The translations under genes and the position numbers were made by a program. DNA of 64,000 nucleotides from Branchiostoma floridae (lineage: Eukaryota > Chordata > Leptocardii > Amphioxiformes > Branchiostomatidae): the NCBI RefSeq assembly GCF_000003815.2, contig NC_049992.1:5034481-5098480 (forward strand). Reading direction: 5' to 3'. Positions 54,401 to 64,000 of this stretch are shown piece by piece. Numbering within the stretch: the first letter of the stretch is position 1; the number at the start of each line of letters is the position of its first letter. Below the pieces are notes generated by a model. That model was given only the letters and a program-made list of their open reading frames with translations. It did not search any database and was not told the origin of the DNA.

Positions 54401-57400
54401 TTTTTTTTTTACCCGACCCTCTGGCGACCGGCCCTCCCCCCTCACTAAACGCCGTGCGGTCCCTTAGTGGCAGTGACTGCCAGTGAGTTTTTATTCTCTG
54501 TGTCTGGAGCACAGTATTGGAAGGCTGGGCCCAATCTTCTCCTTGCGACGCCTTTTACCTCCCCAACCGAAGGCAGTTACCCACATTTACACCTGAGTGG
54601 AGTGGATTCTGACACAGGACCTTTGGGTTTGAGGCCAAACACCGGGTGTAGACCTGTAACAGACGTTATTTCTTTCCGAAATAGGCTATTAGTTGGAACG
54701 GTTTCGTCACATTGCCTTCTCTGTATCCATGGCACGGTACGTCATGTTAAAGTTATTATAGTAATCTGGAGTCATCTGGTTCTGCTAAACGGCAATTGTC
54801 AGTTTGGGCAAACCTCATGAATGGTACGTGGCACGATATCGGTGAAGTCTTTGTTCTAGCCAAGGACGTCTGATATAACGTCAGGGACAAAGGGTGACTT
54901 ACTTTTTTGAAAAGGTTGATTCCTCTACTTCATTATTTTGCATGATAACCATGTCAGATGCCCAGCTTTATAGGAATTATCACGTGATTTTGTGACGTCA
55001 CTCAAATCTATAGAACTACCAAAAATCGTTTATTACAAGTCATCAAAAGTGGTTTTAATAATCCCCAACCACATTTGATGAGTATTTCTCTGCACTTAGA
55101 TCATACAAATACCTGTTGAATATATTTGGAACCATTTTGAAATAAATTTAGACAAATTTCCACATTGGTTACCATGGCAACGGTGAAAAATAACATTTTT
55201 TACAGGAAAGTTGCTAAACAAGCCATTGTTGGATGCTTTTGAAATTTAGCCATTATCAAGGCATGACCAATGACACCGAACGATTCATAACTAATGTAAG
55301 GGCTCTTAGAAAACATTTTAGTTAGGTAAGAAATAAATAGAACTTTTTAGTATTTTAATCCATACTACAGTGTGAATTGAAAAATACATGTATATTGTTT
55401 TTTTGCTGTGTTTCTCCTGCCAAATCTTTAAATAAATGGATTCAACTTTTTCATCTTTGGGCCAAATGAGTTGCAATTTGGCATGGAGGTAGAGATAGCA
55501 AATACCCTCAGACTTTCTTCCTCTCTTTTTAGGGTTTTTAGTCATTTTGGGCGGAAAATATATATTTTGGGCCCCTGTACCCTGGTATTACAACCTAATG
55601 ACCTGAAATTTGATACAGAGGTGCATTGGGCATTTGCTCACAGGGCACTATGAACAATTTGTGCTTACATTACTTCAAAAATGAGTTATTTGAGTTATTA
55701 CACTGAACGATTCATAAACAGTGGTAGGGTTCTTAGTGGTTAGTTTAGCTCATTGGCTAGGTGCGTAAGAAAAGTAGACATTTTTAGCAAAGAAGTCAGG
55801 AGACAGAAATCAGGACACTATTTTGACATCTTGCCACTGTCATCTTGCATTTTCCAATGCAAACGTTTATCGATGTCTTGTGCCATCATTATGTTAAAAG
55901 TCCTCAAAATGACTTTTCGTTGTGAGTTGTAAGTCTGACTCAGTTACATATGGATGATATGGAGCATAATCCTAGGTCATCTTATCTTCTTTCTGTATCA
56001 CAACAACAAGACTCACATGCCTCCTGGCATATTTACAACAACGAGGCAATCCACAGCAACGATTCTGCAAGAGGGCTGTTCATAAAAATTAGAATCATTG
56101 TAAGGGACATATCAAATGCTGATTCAATGCTAAAATCTTAGGAATACTATTTGTTTAAAATCTGAGTTTCAAAGTGGTTACACAGTAGAAGCCAGTTAAT
56201 TGCGCGTCGGATAAACGCACACTTCAGTCAATTGCACGGAATCCTTAAATTCCAAACCAGCTTTCATTCACTCCATTGTTAGTGACTTCGCTTATCTGCA
56301 CGATGAAAAGTCACCAATAATGCACGTAAATTTGTCAAACATCGTCGCCAAATGGACTGAATATGCGTGCTTAAAATTGGCATACGCGGTACAATTAGGC
56401 CGATAATTGCCTGTGTAGAAGCGCAATACCGACAACATGTATGAAATTGTTATTGGGAGCAAAAGAAAATGATATTGTGGGAAGTCGTGGGCGGGTTCTG
56501 CGCGTGTCGGCGCCATAAAGAGACGCACGTCCGCCAAAAGCCGTCAAAGCCGGCATTATGATTTGGGAGACAACTTGCTGTGCACGTGACAAACTCAATA
56601 AAATTTGTTCTCTACCAGTCCATTGTCTATTAGCTGTACATGTATTTGAGATTGCGGGGACATACTTTTGCGCGAAGGAGAAAATATTTGCAGTGGTTTA
56701 AAGTTATTGGCAGTCAGTCAGAAACCACACTGCAACTCGGGTCCTATAGACGGTAATAGCAGTCGCTTTTGGCGGTACGGTACCTTCGGGATCAGCAATG
56801 GTAAAGTGTACTTAAATATCATATGGAAGGCTCTGTTCACCGAGCAAAAAAATGAAACGGTTCATCCGTTTGGCAAGCTAAAACGGATAAATTTGTCACC
56901 ATGAACGTTCCGTTTCATTATTCTTGGTTGTGAATACAGCCATGGTTGGGTTTGGGTTGCCAGGTGATTGACATTTTAGATGTAGAACTGTCTCCTGTGT
57001 TGCAGGGGCCTATGCCACCTTCAATAATGTATCAGGTTACTCTGATCCGACCCCTATTGTAGTAAACGTGTCACCTGCCATACGACATATAAGTCATCAC
57101 GCGCAAAAAGGTTGAAATTTGCATGTGCAACAATCTGCTTGAGAAATGAAGCTTATAGAATGAAGTAAAGCCTAATATTTTACAAAACGATACACGTTAG
57201 TAATTTTCCCATGTATTTGCGTCAAATTTAATTGATTTTGAAATATTCTGAATATTTTGCAAATTAACCTATTCCAAAAGACCTAAAAATCTGGGGCTTT
57301 TCAAACCCCAAATCCAGGTAACAGATGGAAAATCATATAATGGGGTCACATTTTTCTGCCTAAGAATTTCTCATTGCACATTTGCTGGCATGTTTCAAGA

Positions 57401-57476
57401 ACTTTATTTTTGACGCGCAGATTTTTAACGCGTGCCTAGATTTGAACGCACAGAAAACCCGTTCCCGGCTTTAAGC

Positions 57477-58803
57477 TAGGGGCACAACCCGCCGTACGTG
57501 CAAATACGTGCCAAAACGTCGGCAATCTTTTGGTGTCCGTAAGTGGTAAGTACCGTCTCCGTACGAGCTCGTAGGGAATTCGACGGATTTGAGAGCACGC
57601 AGACACGCCGTAGAAATTTAAGTGCATGCGGAACTTTCTCTGCGTTCGGGCTGCGGATTCGCCCTACGTACGTGCCAGTACGGGCGACGCACCTGCCATG
57701 TACAGCCAATGAGCGTACAACGCACTGGCTCCGTGAGTGTATTAAAGTTTTCTCACAGTCAATTGCTGTACGGACGGTGCACGTAGAACGTGCGTGCTAC
57801 GCACGTGGTGATTGCGTGTTCCGTGCTTAATTCGCGCTTCACTTGTTCACCTGTGAATGCCGACGCACAACACACCTGCACTGTAACGAGGGAGCAGGTG
57901 CTCCGCACGTACAACGCACGTGGCAAGCACATGGTTTCTGCAGTATATAGAGCCGAGTCGACGAAAGACTGCCAACCCGTCTCCAAGATGCGTAAGAAGA
58001 CGCAGAAGAAGCCGTCATTTGCATCAGTAGCTGCTTCGACCAGAGCCGCCCAAAAGAAAGACCTTGAAAGGTCGTCCTATATATACATCCCCGAAAAAAC
58101 TTACGTTCATCGCTCTTGAACGCACTTACACCATGCGAGTAAGGAAACCGCTTATTGGTCATTTTGTACATCATGCAAAGTCTGGACGCTTTCCTTCTGT
58201 CTTCAAGTGATGTCCACTGTAGATCTGTTTTCATTTTGGTAACACTAGCATCCCTGTTGTAGTTGTTTGTACAGAATCGGGCAGCTTGGTTCTGTAACCT
58301 TTCAAGTTTATCTTTGTCTTTCTTTGTATACGGACCCCATACTGTACGTTGCAGCATATTCAAGGTTAGGTCTTACCAGTGACGTGTATGCAAGTGATTT
58401 TACCCTGGCTGGGCATGCCAACAAGTTACGTTTGATCACTCCCAATGTCTGTTTAGCCTTGGTTGTTATTTTGTTAACATGGACACCCCACTTCAGCCCA
58501 GTTGTTAACGTAACACCTAGGTATGGGTGGCTTTTCGTGGTTGCTAATGTCTGACCACAAAACTGATAAGGGGACACATTTAGTGTGCGTTTGTTCGTTA
58601 TGTGCATGATATAGCACTTATCAGGATTGAACTGCATAAGCCATTTCCTTTGCCATTCTTCCAGGGTGTTCAGATCTTTCTGAAGAAGTTGTGAGTCATT
58701 CTTTGCAGATACCTCTATATGGGTTTTCAGGAATACGTGGCGGACGTGGCCTCCACAAAAAACGTACGGACAAATTGCACGTACGGCGGGTTGTGCCCCA
58801 GGA
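57477..58803. mobile_element. TIR element with GGGCACAACCCGCCGTACG ends, LINE inside
   Basis: The left end GGGGCACAACCCGCCGTACG is mirrored at 58773-58798 as CGTACGGCGGGTTGTGCCCC. The left part is rich in ACGTGC/GCACGT words and contains TATATAGAGCC followed by an ATG and a short basic frame (57988-58119, MRKKTQKKPSFASVAAS). That frame could be the start of a transposon protein. The right interior is replaced by an RT fragment (58135-58712). Confidence 0.7.
58135..58712 (-). pseudogene. Broken reverse transcriptase fragment (CR1/L2-like LINE)
   Basis: Two overlapping minus-strand frames make one RT C-terminal region: LQKDLNTLEEWQRKWLMQFN, PDKCYIMHI, HPYLGVTL, SLVRPNLEYA, then (after a frameshift near 58345) VWGPYTKKDKDKLERLQNQA and ARFCTNNY. 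Both the front and the end of the element are missing. Inactive. Confidence 0.85.
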
Positions 58804-60436
58804 TTTAACGATCTGTCCAGCTTGTGGGTTTGACATAAATGGGGGGACCAAAGAAAAATGCAGAAGAGCCACACTGGTCTGTCTATAGCTAGGTGTCCCT
58901 TCTTGGTAATCATTATGGAGATGTCGGTATTGTTTCCCTCAAAAGTTTTCCTCAGGCGATACGGGCATTTTGTTCGCTCATGAGAAGGCATTTCTTAATT
59001 GTGACACCAAAATATTGCATCGGTGTTTGCAAAAAATTAAATGCCGATAAATGTAATATATGTATTTGCAAAATGATTTTCCTCACAAATCTGTATTTAC
59101 TGCGTAATTAATATCACAGTTGATTTATCGTGCAGGTTTTAGGTCGTAACCACCTACTTCATACCATTTATGCATGTTGTTTAACTATTCATTAAATCCA
59201 GGCAACGTCCACATTGAAGTTTCTCCGTTTTATTCACCTCAGATAGATACAGGAAAGCAACATGATAATTGCTCTTTAAACATTTTTACACCATTCTGAC
59301 CAGCTTTATTTGACGACGTCAATGAAAGATGTTGATGAAATGTTTTGTCAACGTTTATGCACCAACAATAAATATTCTTTCATTCTGCAGGACATTTTGT
59401 CAGCTTACATGAAAACGTTCTCTATATTTTGCGTTAGAAAGCATTCTTTCCAATGCTTCATTTTTCAGTCACACCCCCTACTGTGTCTCCATTTACGATA
59501 GCCAAAAATGACAGTTTTTTTCGACCCAAGGCTTATATCATAGGCAGGAGTTACAAACGTTACCTGTAACACTGCACCTTATTTTCTTCGTAATAAAAGT
59601 TTCCCCTCGGTCGGCACTGGCAGTGCTTCCCGCCCACCCTAGTCTACTGCCACATGCATAGTTACCTCGTCATAATCAGACAATTCACGATCAGAAGCCA
59701 AAAAGATCGAACGTCAAAACAAAAGGCCGACGCTTGCCTAGCCCTGGGTCTGGGCAGGTGGAACGCCCAATAGCCGGGCTAGAGAAATAGTTAAGGTGGT
59801 ATCTCACTGCACTTGGGGCACGCTTGCGGCACTACTGGGTTCGAGATCGCAGATGTATTATTCACGAAATCTAGAGGTAACCACACCACTACTGAACCTA
59901 GAGTCGGATGCAAGTGCGACGTTTTTAACAATGTTACTTGGTGGGAAAAATTAGTGGGCCCTGAAAAATCTAGGAAATGATGTAACAAAATGTGATGATC
60001 ATCTTTAAATACAAATGCAAAAGGTTCAAAACAGCACATACCGTCTTTGAGATGACAAGTCGGGAATCGTTCGTTCTGTGTTTTTTTTTTTTTTAACCAA
60101 GAAACTGCAAGTCTGGAACTCGAGGTTATACCGACCAGCCCAGTTTGCGAGTTCGGAACCAATGCGGTTACCAAGGAAAAATGCAGAAAGACAGCTGGCG
60201 CCTGCGCCCAGACCGGTGACTGGGCAAATCTGGTGGTGTGTGTTTACATGTACAAATGAAAATCTGAACATTTGATTATCGTTTGGTCGTATTTGCCATC
60301 ATGTTACAAACAAATGTGACAAAAGAAAAATGCAAAAGAGCTGTCTATAGCTAGGTGTCCCTTCTTCGTAATTATTATGGAGATGTCAGTAATGTTTCAC
60401 ACAAAGATTTCCTCAGGCGATATGGGCGTTCTGTGC
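58804..60436. other. Repeat-rich DNA without genes
   Basis: A ~115-bp piece (58855-58970; AAAGAAAAATGCA, TCTATAGCTAGGTGTCCCTT, TCCTCAGGCGATA) recurs at 60318-60433, just before the repeat copy at 60437. Another repeat start, TCTCACTGCACTTGGGGCACG, is at 59800. No coding exon seen. Confidence 0.6.
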
Positions 60437-62990
60437 TGAAGGTCCACTCTCACTACACTCGCGTCACGCTTGCGTCGCTTCGGGGTTCGACAACGCAGAC
60501 GTGACCCCACGGAACCTAGAGGTGACGCGAGCGAACCTAGAGGTGACACAAGCAAGCGCGACGACTTTTTGAAAGTTAAAAAATAGCGCAAGTGGTAAGA
60601 TGCCCCAACAGTAACCTAAGAGTGACCCAAGAGTGACACAATAGTGACACAATAGTGACACAACAGGTATCATGCTATCAACAGTATCAAGGTTATATTT
60701 TGCCTATTTTGCACCAAGTATCAAAAGCAAACATCCCTTTGTTACTGAAAAGCTATTTTGGATACATTTTGGATATCACTTTACAGCGGTTTTTGATTCA
60801 GTTACAGCAGTGAGATTTCCACAAAACTTAACTTGTGTCCGTATTCAGACTAACTTAAAGATATCTTTTTCTGTTTTCTTGTCCACTGAAGATCTGTTTT
60901 CTTGTCCACTGAAGACTCACTGTATGAAACACTTGAGTGCCTTAGCTCATTCTCTAATGTGGCTGGACCCAACTTAAACAAAGCTAAAACAAAAGGACTG
61001 TGGCTAGGTATATGGAAACACAGAAAAGATGAAATAGCAGGTATCCAATGGCCTTCTGTAATTAAGTCTGACTCACTTGGTGTAAATTTTGGTCATAGCA
61101 AGGAACAATTAATGAAATTAAACTGGGATGACAAGGTAAAACAAGTTAAAACAGTTCTCAATACATGGTGCCAAAGGAATCTTACTTTATTTGGGAAAAT
61201 AACCATTGTAAAGGCATTGGCAGCTGCAAAGGTAACATATGTAATGAACATTCTTCCAACACCAACAATAGTGTTAAAGGAGCTAAATGCTGCCTTTTTT
61301 AACTTTGTGTGGAGTGGAAAAAAGGACAAAATTAAACGGAAAACCCTCATTGGCAACTATGAACAGGGAGGTTTAAAAATGCTAGACATACATAGTGTGA
61401 AAGATGCTCTCTTGGCGTCTTGGGTTAAACGTCTGCTTAATGGTAAGGGTTCTTGGAGACATATCCCTTTACACTACTTATCTTCCTTAGATATAGACTT
61501 GAATTTTGTGTTTCAAATGAGTTGCATTGAAGACAAATACCTGTGTAATGTACCCCTCTTTTATAAGCAAGTTATTTATGCATGGTACAAAGCTAAAAGC
61601 AATTGTGACACAAACCAGATTATCTGGGGAAACAAGCATATTGTATCAGGGGGGAAAACACTCTTGTACCCACATTGGATTAACTCTGGTTTTGTTTATA
61701 TACAGGATATTTTACAAAATGGTACTTTTATAAGTGACAGAGAGGTGTTCCGAAAACTTACCAAGAAACATAACTGGATGTGTGAATTGCTCATTGTAAA
61801 AAGAGCCATACGTAAAAATTGTTGTATCGAAAGAGAAACGTTAGAAACACCAGCCTTAGATTTTCCAAAAACTTCTGTGATATACCGAAACCTTATGTTA
61901 CAAATATTTATAGTTCCAAACTGCCAACAGAAATGGCAGACACATTTTGATATATACTCACTTAATTGGAAGAAGATTTGGAAAATGCTAGGCACAACTT
62001 CATGTAAAGAAACACAAATAGCAGAGCTTAATTACAAACTACTTCATCAAATTTTACCATGTGGTGAGAAATTAAGCAAATGGAGAATACAAGATGAAGA
62101 TGGTCAAGTAGTTGATCCTGTATGTAAATTATGTGACAGTGGTCATGTTGACAATTATAAACATATGTTCCTGGAATGTAAAAGACTAACTAACCTGTGG
62201 AATTTGGTACATACTTCTGTACCATTTAGCCCCGGTAACCCTTATATTGATTTTGAAGAGATGATACTGGGAAAGGTAAACCAGCCAATAAACGAAAATA
62301 TCCTGAAGAAAAGAATACGAATAATATCTATAGCAAAGTGGGTTATCTTTAAAACATGGATTTTTTCTAGAAAGTGCCCACGGCCAATTTCAGGCCATAA
62401 CTTATCTAACATCTTCAATTGTGAACTCAAAAACAGGCTTCATGTTCTGTAATGTTTACTTCTATGTACAATGTACTTAAATAATGATTTTTATGCTCAT
62501 AAAAAGCAACAACAACTGTTAAACCCATAGTATGTAAACTATAGTTCTAGTCCAGTCTAGATCTACTGTGTTATAACATACTGTAAACTATACTTTGTTA
62601 TGAAAGAAAAAGTTCCGAATGTTAAAAGTAACTTGTTGTTTTTGATAACCATCTACATGTATCATAATTATTCCATGACAATTGTGGCAATCATGTGGTG
62701 TATATTGGTTATACATAATAGCCTGTATAAGTACATGAGAGAAATGCTTATATAGACAATGATACTTCTTCCATGCGTATTACCTATTGTGTATTTCACT
62801 AATACTTCAAATTACTCCATGTACAATAGTAGCTTAGATACTCTGTTGTTGACAAATGTATTATTTGTTTTTACTAATAAAGCCTTGAAAAAAAAATTAA
62901 AAAAAAACTTAAAGATATCTTTTGCTTTATTTGATTGGAAATAGGTCAGAATTCTATACTTGTAAACACCAAATAAGTAAGTCGGAATTA
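60437..62990 (+). repeat. Interspersed repeat, copy 2, split by a LINE
   Basis: 60437-60869 matches 9725-10175 and 62906-62990 matches 10163-10245. The two halves are one repeat into which the LINE 60870-62905 inserted. This copy has two of the 21-bp GAACCTAGAGGTGACACAAG-type units against three in copy 1. Confidence 0.85.
60870..62905 (+). mobile_element. 5'-truncated Tx1/L1-type LINE with 18-bp target duplication
   Basis: A long open frame (60902-62452, ~516 codons) encodes the part of an L1/Tx1-type ORF2 downstream of the RT core: KTKGLWLG, LNWDDKVKQ, NLTLFGKITIVKALA, FFNFVWSGKKDKIKR and GGLKMLDI. A C-terminal zinc-binding box CKLCDSGHVDNYKHMFLEC follows. The RT and endonuclease are missing. 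After the stop come ~450 bp of 3' UTR, AATAAA and an A-rich tail. AACTTAAAGATATCTTTT lies on both sides (60852-60869 and 62906-62923), a perfect 18-bp target-site duplication. The 5' edge holds a ~24-bp tandem repeat (CTGTTTTCTTGTCCACTGAA twice), as seen after template slippage. Confidence 0.93.
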
Positions 62991-64000
62991 CGTCAGATAC
63001 CATCAACAACAAATGATGACTGATGATACAAACGACTGAATGACCATAAACAGATGAAAATCGCCATTAGAAAAATGGCCGTTGCCATGGCAACCGGTGA
63101 ACAGCACTTTACCCAAAACTTAGCCATTTTTGTATGTATGGACCAATGCCCTACTACTACCCCAAATGTTGAGAAAAATCAACATTTTGACTCGGCCACA
63201 TGGATTAGTTTATAGACAGTCTCTTGGATTACCCATGATGCATTGCGATATTCGCAGAAATTTGATAAAAAGTCCGTTGGGTGTAATTATTGAAATACTC
63301 GTAACTCCTGCTGGAATTGACGGATTTTGTTGCTTTAAAGCCCAAAATGCAGGTAAAGATGTGGCAAATCACGAAAACGTATCAAACAAGGCCCTATAGG
63401 CAGGCTGAATAAATGCCTGGTTTTGGAAAGTAAACAATGTAATTTTTACGCCAAAATTACCCCAAAAATCAGCCTTTAAAGATTCATAACTTCCTAAAGA
63501 TGCTAAATACCGACAAAAAACTTAATACTTTGTAATTCTTGTGGTATTTTTCACATGTAAACCAATTTTCATTGGAAATTATTGAATGTTTTACATATTT
63601 ATCTCGTCCTTTTCAATAAATGACCAAACGGCCAGGTCAATTTGGATGACGTCACTTGGTCACGTGATTACAGTAGGAAAGCTGTGCATGACAACTGGTT
63701 ATCGTGGCTTAAAATAAACTTTGGTTCCTACTAATACAAAAAAATCCATGATAGCACTTGTCCCTCTCGGTGGTACCAAAAACCCCTCTGGCCCATGGAC
63801 TATATGGAGGAAGGACTTATGTACGGGCTTAGGTAAATAGATTACGTGCCTCATGGGCTTGGTCATTTACAAGAATCGTTTATAAACGATTGTTAACAAA
63901 TGGAACTGACATATGACAAGGGACACGGGCTTTTTGTGCCACTCGCCTTCTCTACTTAGTCTAGAGATCTGCTACAGTAGGTCCGCCAAAACATTTACCA
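62991..64000. other. No gene recognised
   Basis: About 1 kb of AT-rich DNA to the window end; no repeat or coding exon that I can support. Confidence 0.5.

Larger units (their letters stand above)
51386..57476. other. 6-kb stretch with no gene recognised
   Basis: It contains a short palindrome (51749-51784), related AGGACGTTATATCA words at 52107 and 54858, and GC-rich DNA at 53740-53830. There are GGGAGGGCC(T/A)AGCAA repeats at 54310-54400 and a CAGTAGAAGCC repeat (56185-56330). No domain-bearing frame found on either strand. Confidence 0.55.

Overview
The window reads as animal, and most probably lancelet (amphioxus, Branchiostoma) nuclear DNA. The genes are split by short introns of mixed phase. 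They are built from chordate extracellular modules (EGF, C-type lectin, F-type lectin, pentraxin, kringle, leucine-rich repeats), and the introns are crowded with non-LTR retrotransposon pieces, small terminal-inverted-repeat (TIR) elements, foldbacks and minisatellites. The species is an inference; no single sequence proves it. About 995 unknown bases (assembly gap) lie at 50391-51385.

Layout. (1) 1-5464, plus strand: the 3' part of gene A, a membrane-type receptor with a stalk exon, four EGF domains and one C-type lectin domain (CTLD). (2) 5465-8761: convergent intergenic DNA with a TIR element and a GAAT/GGAT microsatellite. (3) 26086-8762, minus strand: gene B, whose 16 coding exons can be chained in phase from an ATG to a stop (2883 nt, 960 aa). 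The order is tyrosine-rich cytoplasmic tail, one transmembrane helix (type II), stalk, four EGFs, F-type (fucose) lectin, EGF, pentraxin, kringle, CTLD. Genes A and B are tail-to-tail paralogues, and several decayed EGF exons lie in their introns. (4) 26.1-33 kb: an in-frame 90-bp minisatellite, two copies of one TIR element, a larger TIR element with a nested LINE tail, and a tandemly duplicated block upstream of the next gene. (5) 33051-35435, plus: an intronless leucine-rich-repeat (LRR) transmembrane receptor with NPxY and paired YxxI tail motifs, followed by a decayed second copy of part of its tail. (6) 41022-38769, minus: a three-exon secreted DOPA 4,5-dioxygenase-like protein with a 19-bp minisatellite against its last splice acceptor. 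(7) 47576-42660, minus: a five-exon dimethylarginine dimethylaminohydrolase (DDAH), with a ~285-bp nested inverted repeat in its last intron. (8) 47.7-64 kb: no host gene recognised; mobile-element debris, including a Tx1/L1-type LINE with an 18-bp target-site duplication inserted into an older repeat that also occurs at 9.7-10.2 kb.

How the genes relate. Gene A, gene B and the LRR receptor look like surface recognition proteins. Gene B combines three kinds of lectin-like fold plus a kringle on one membrane-anchored chain, an architecture I do not know from any described receptor. All its extracellular modules are bounded by phase-1 introns, so gene A and gene B could differ by simple gain or loss of whole modules. 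DDAH and the DOPA-dioxygenase-like gene are metabolic neighbours with no evident functional link to the receptors.
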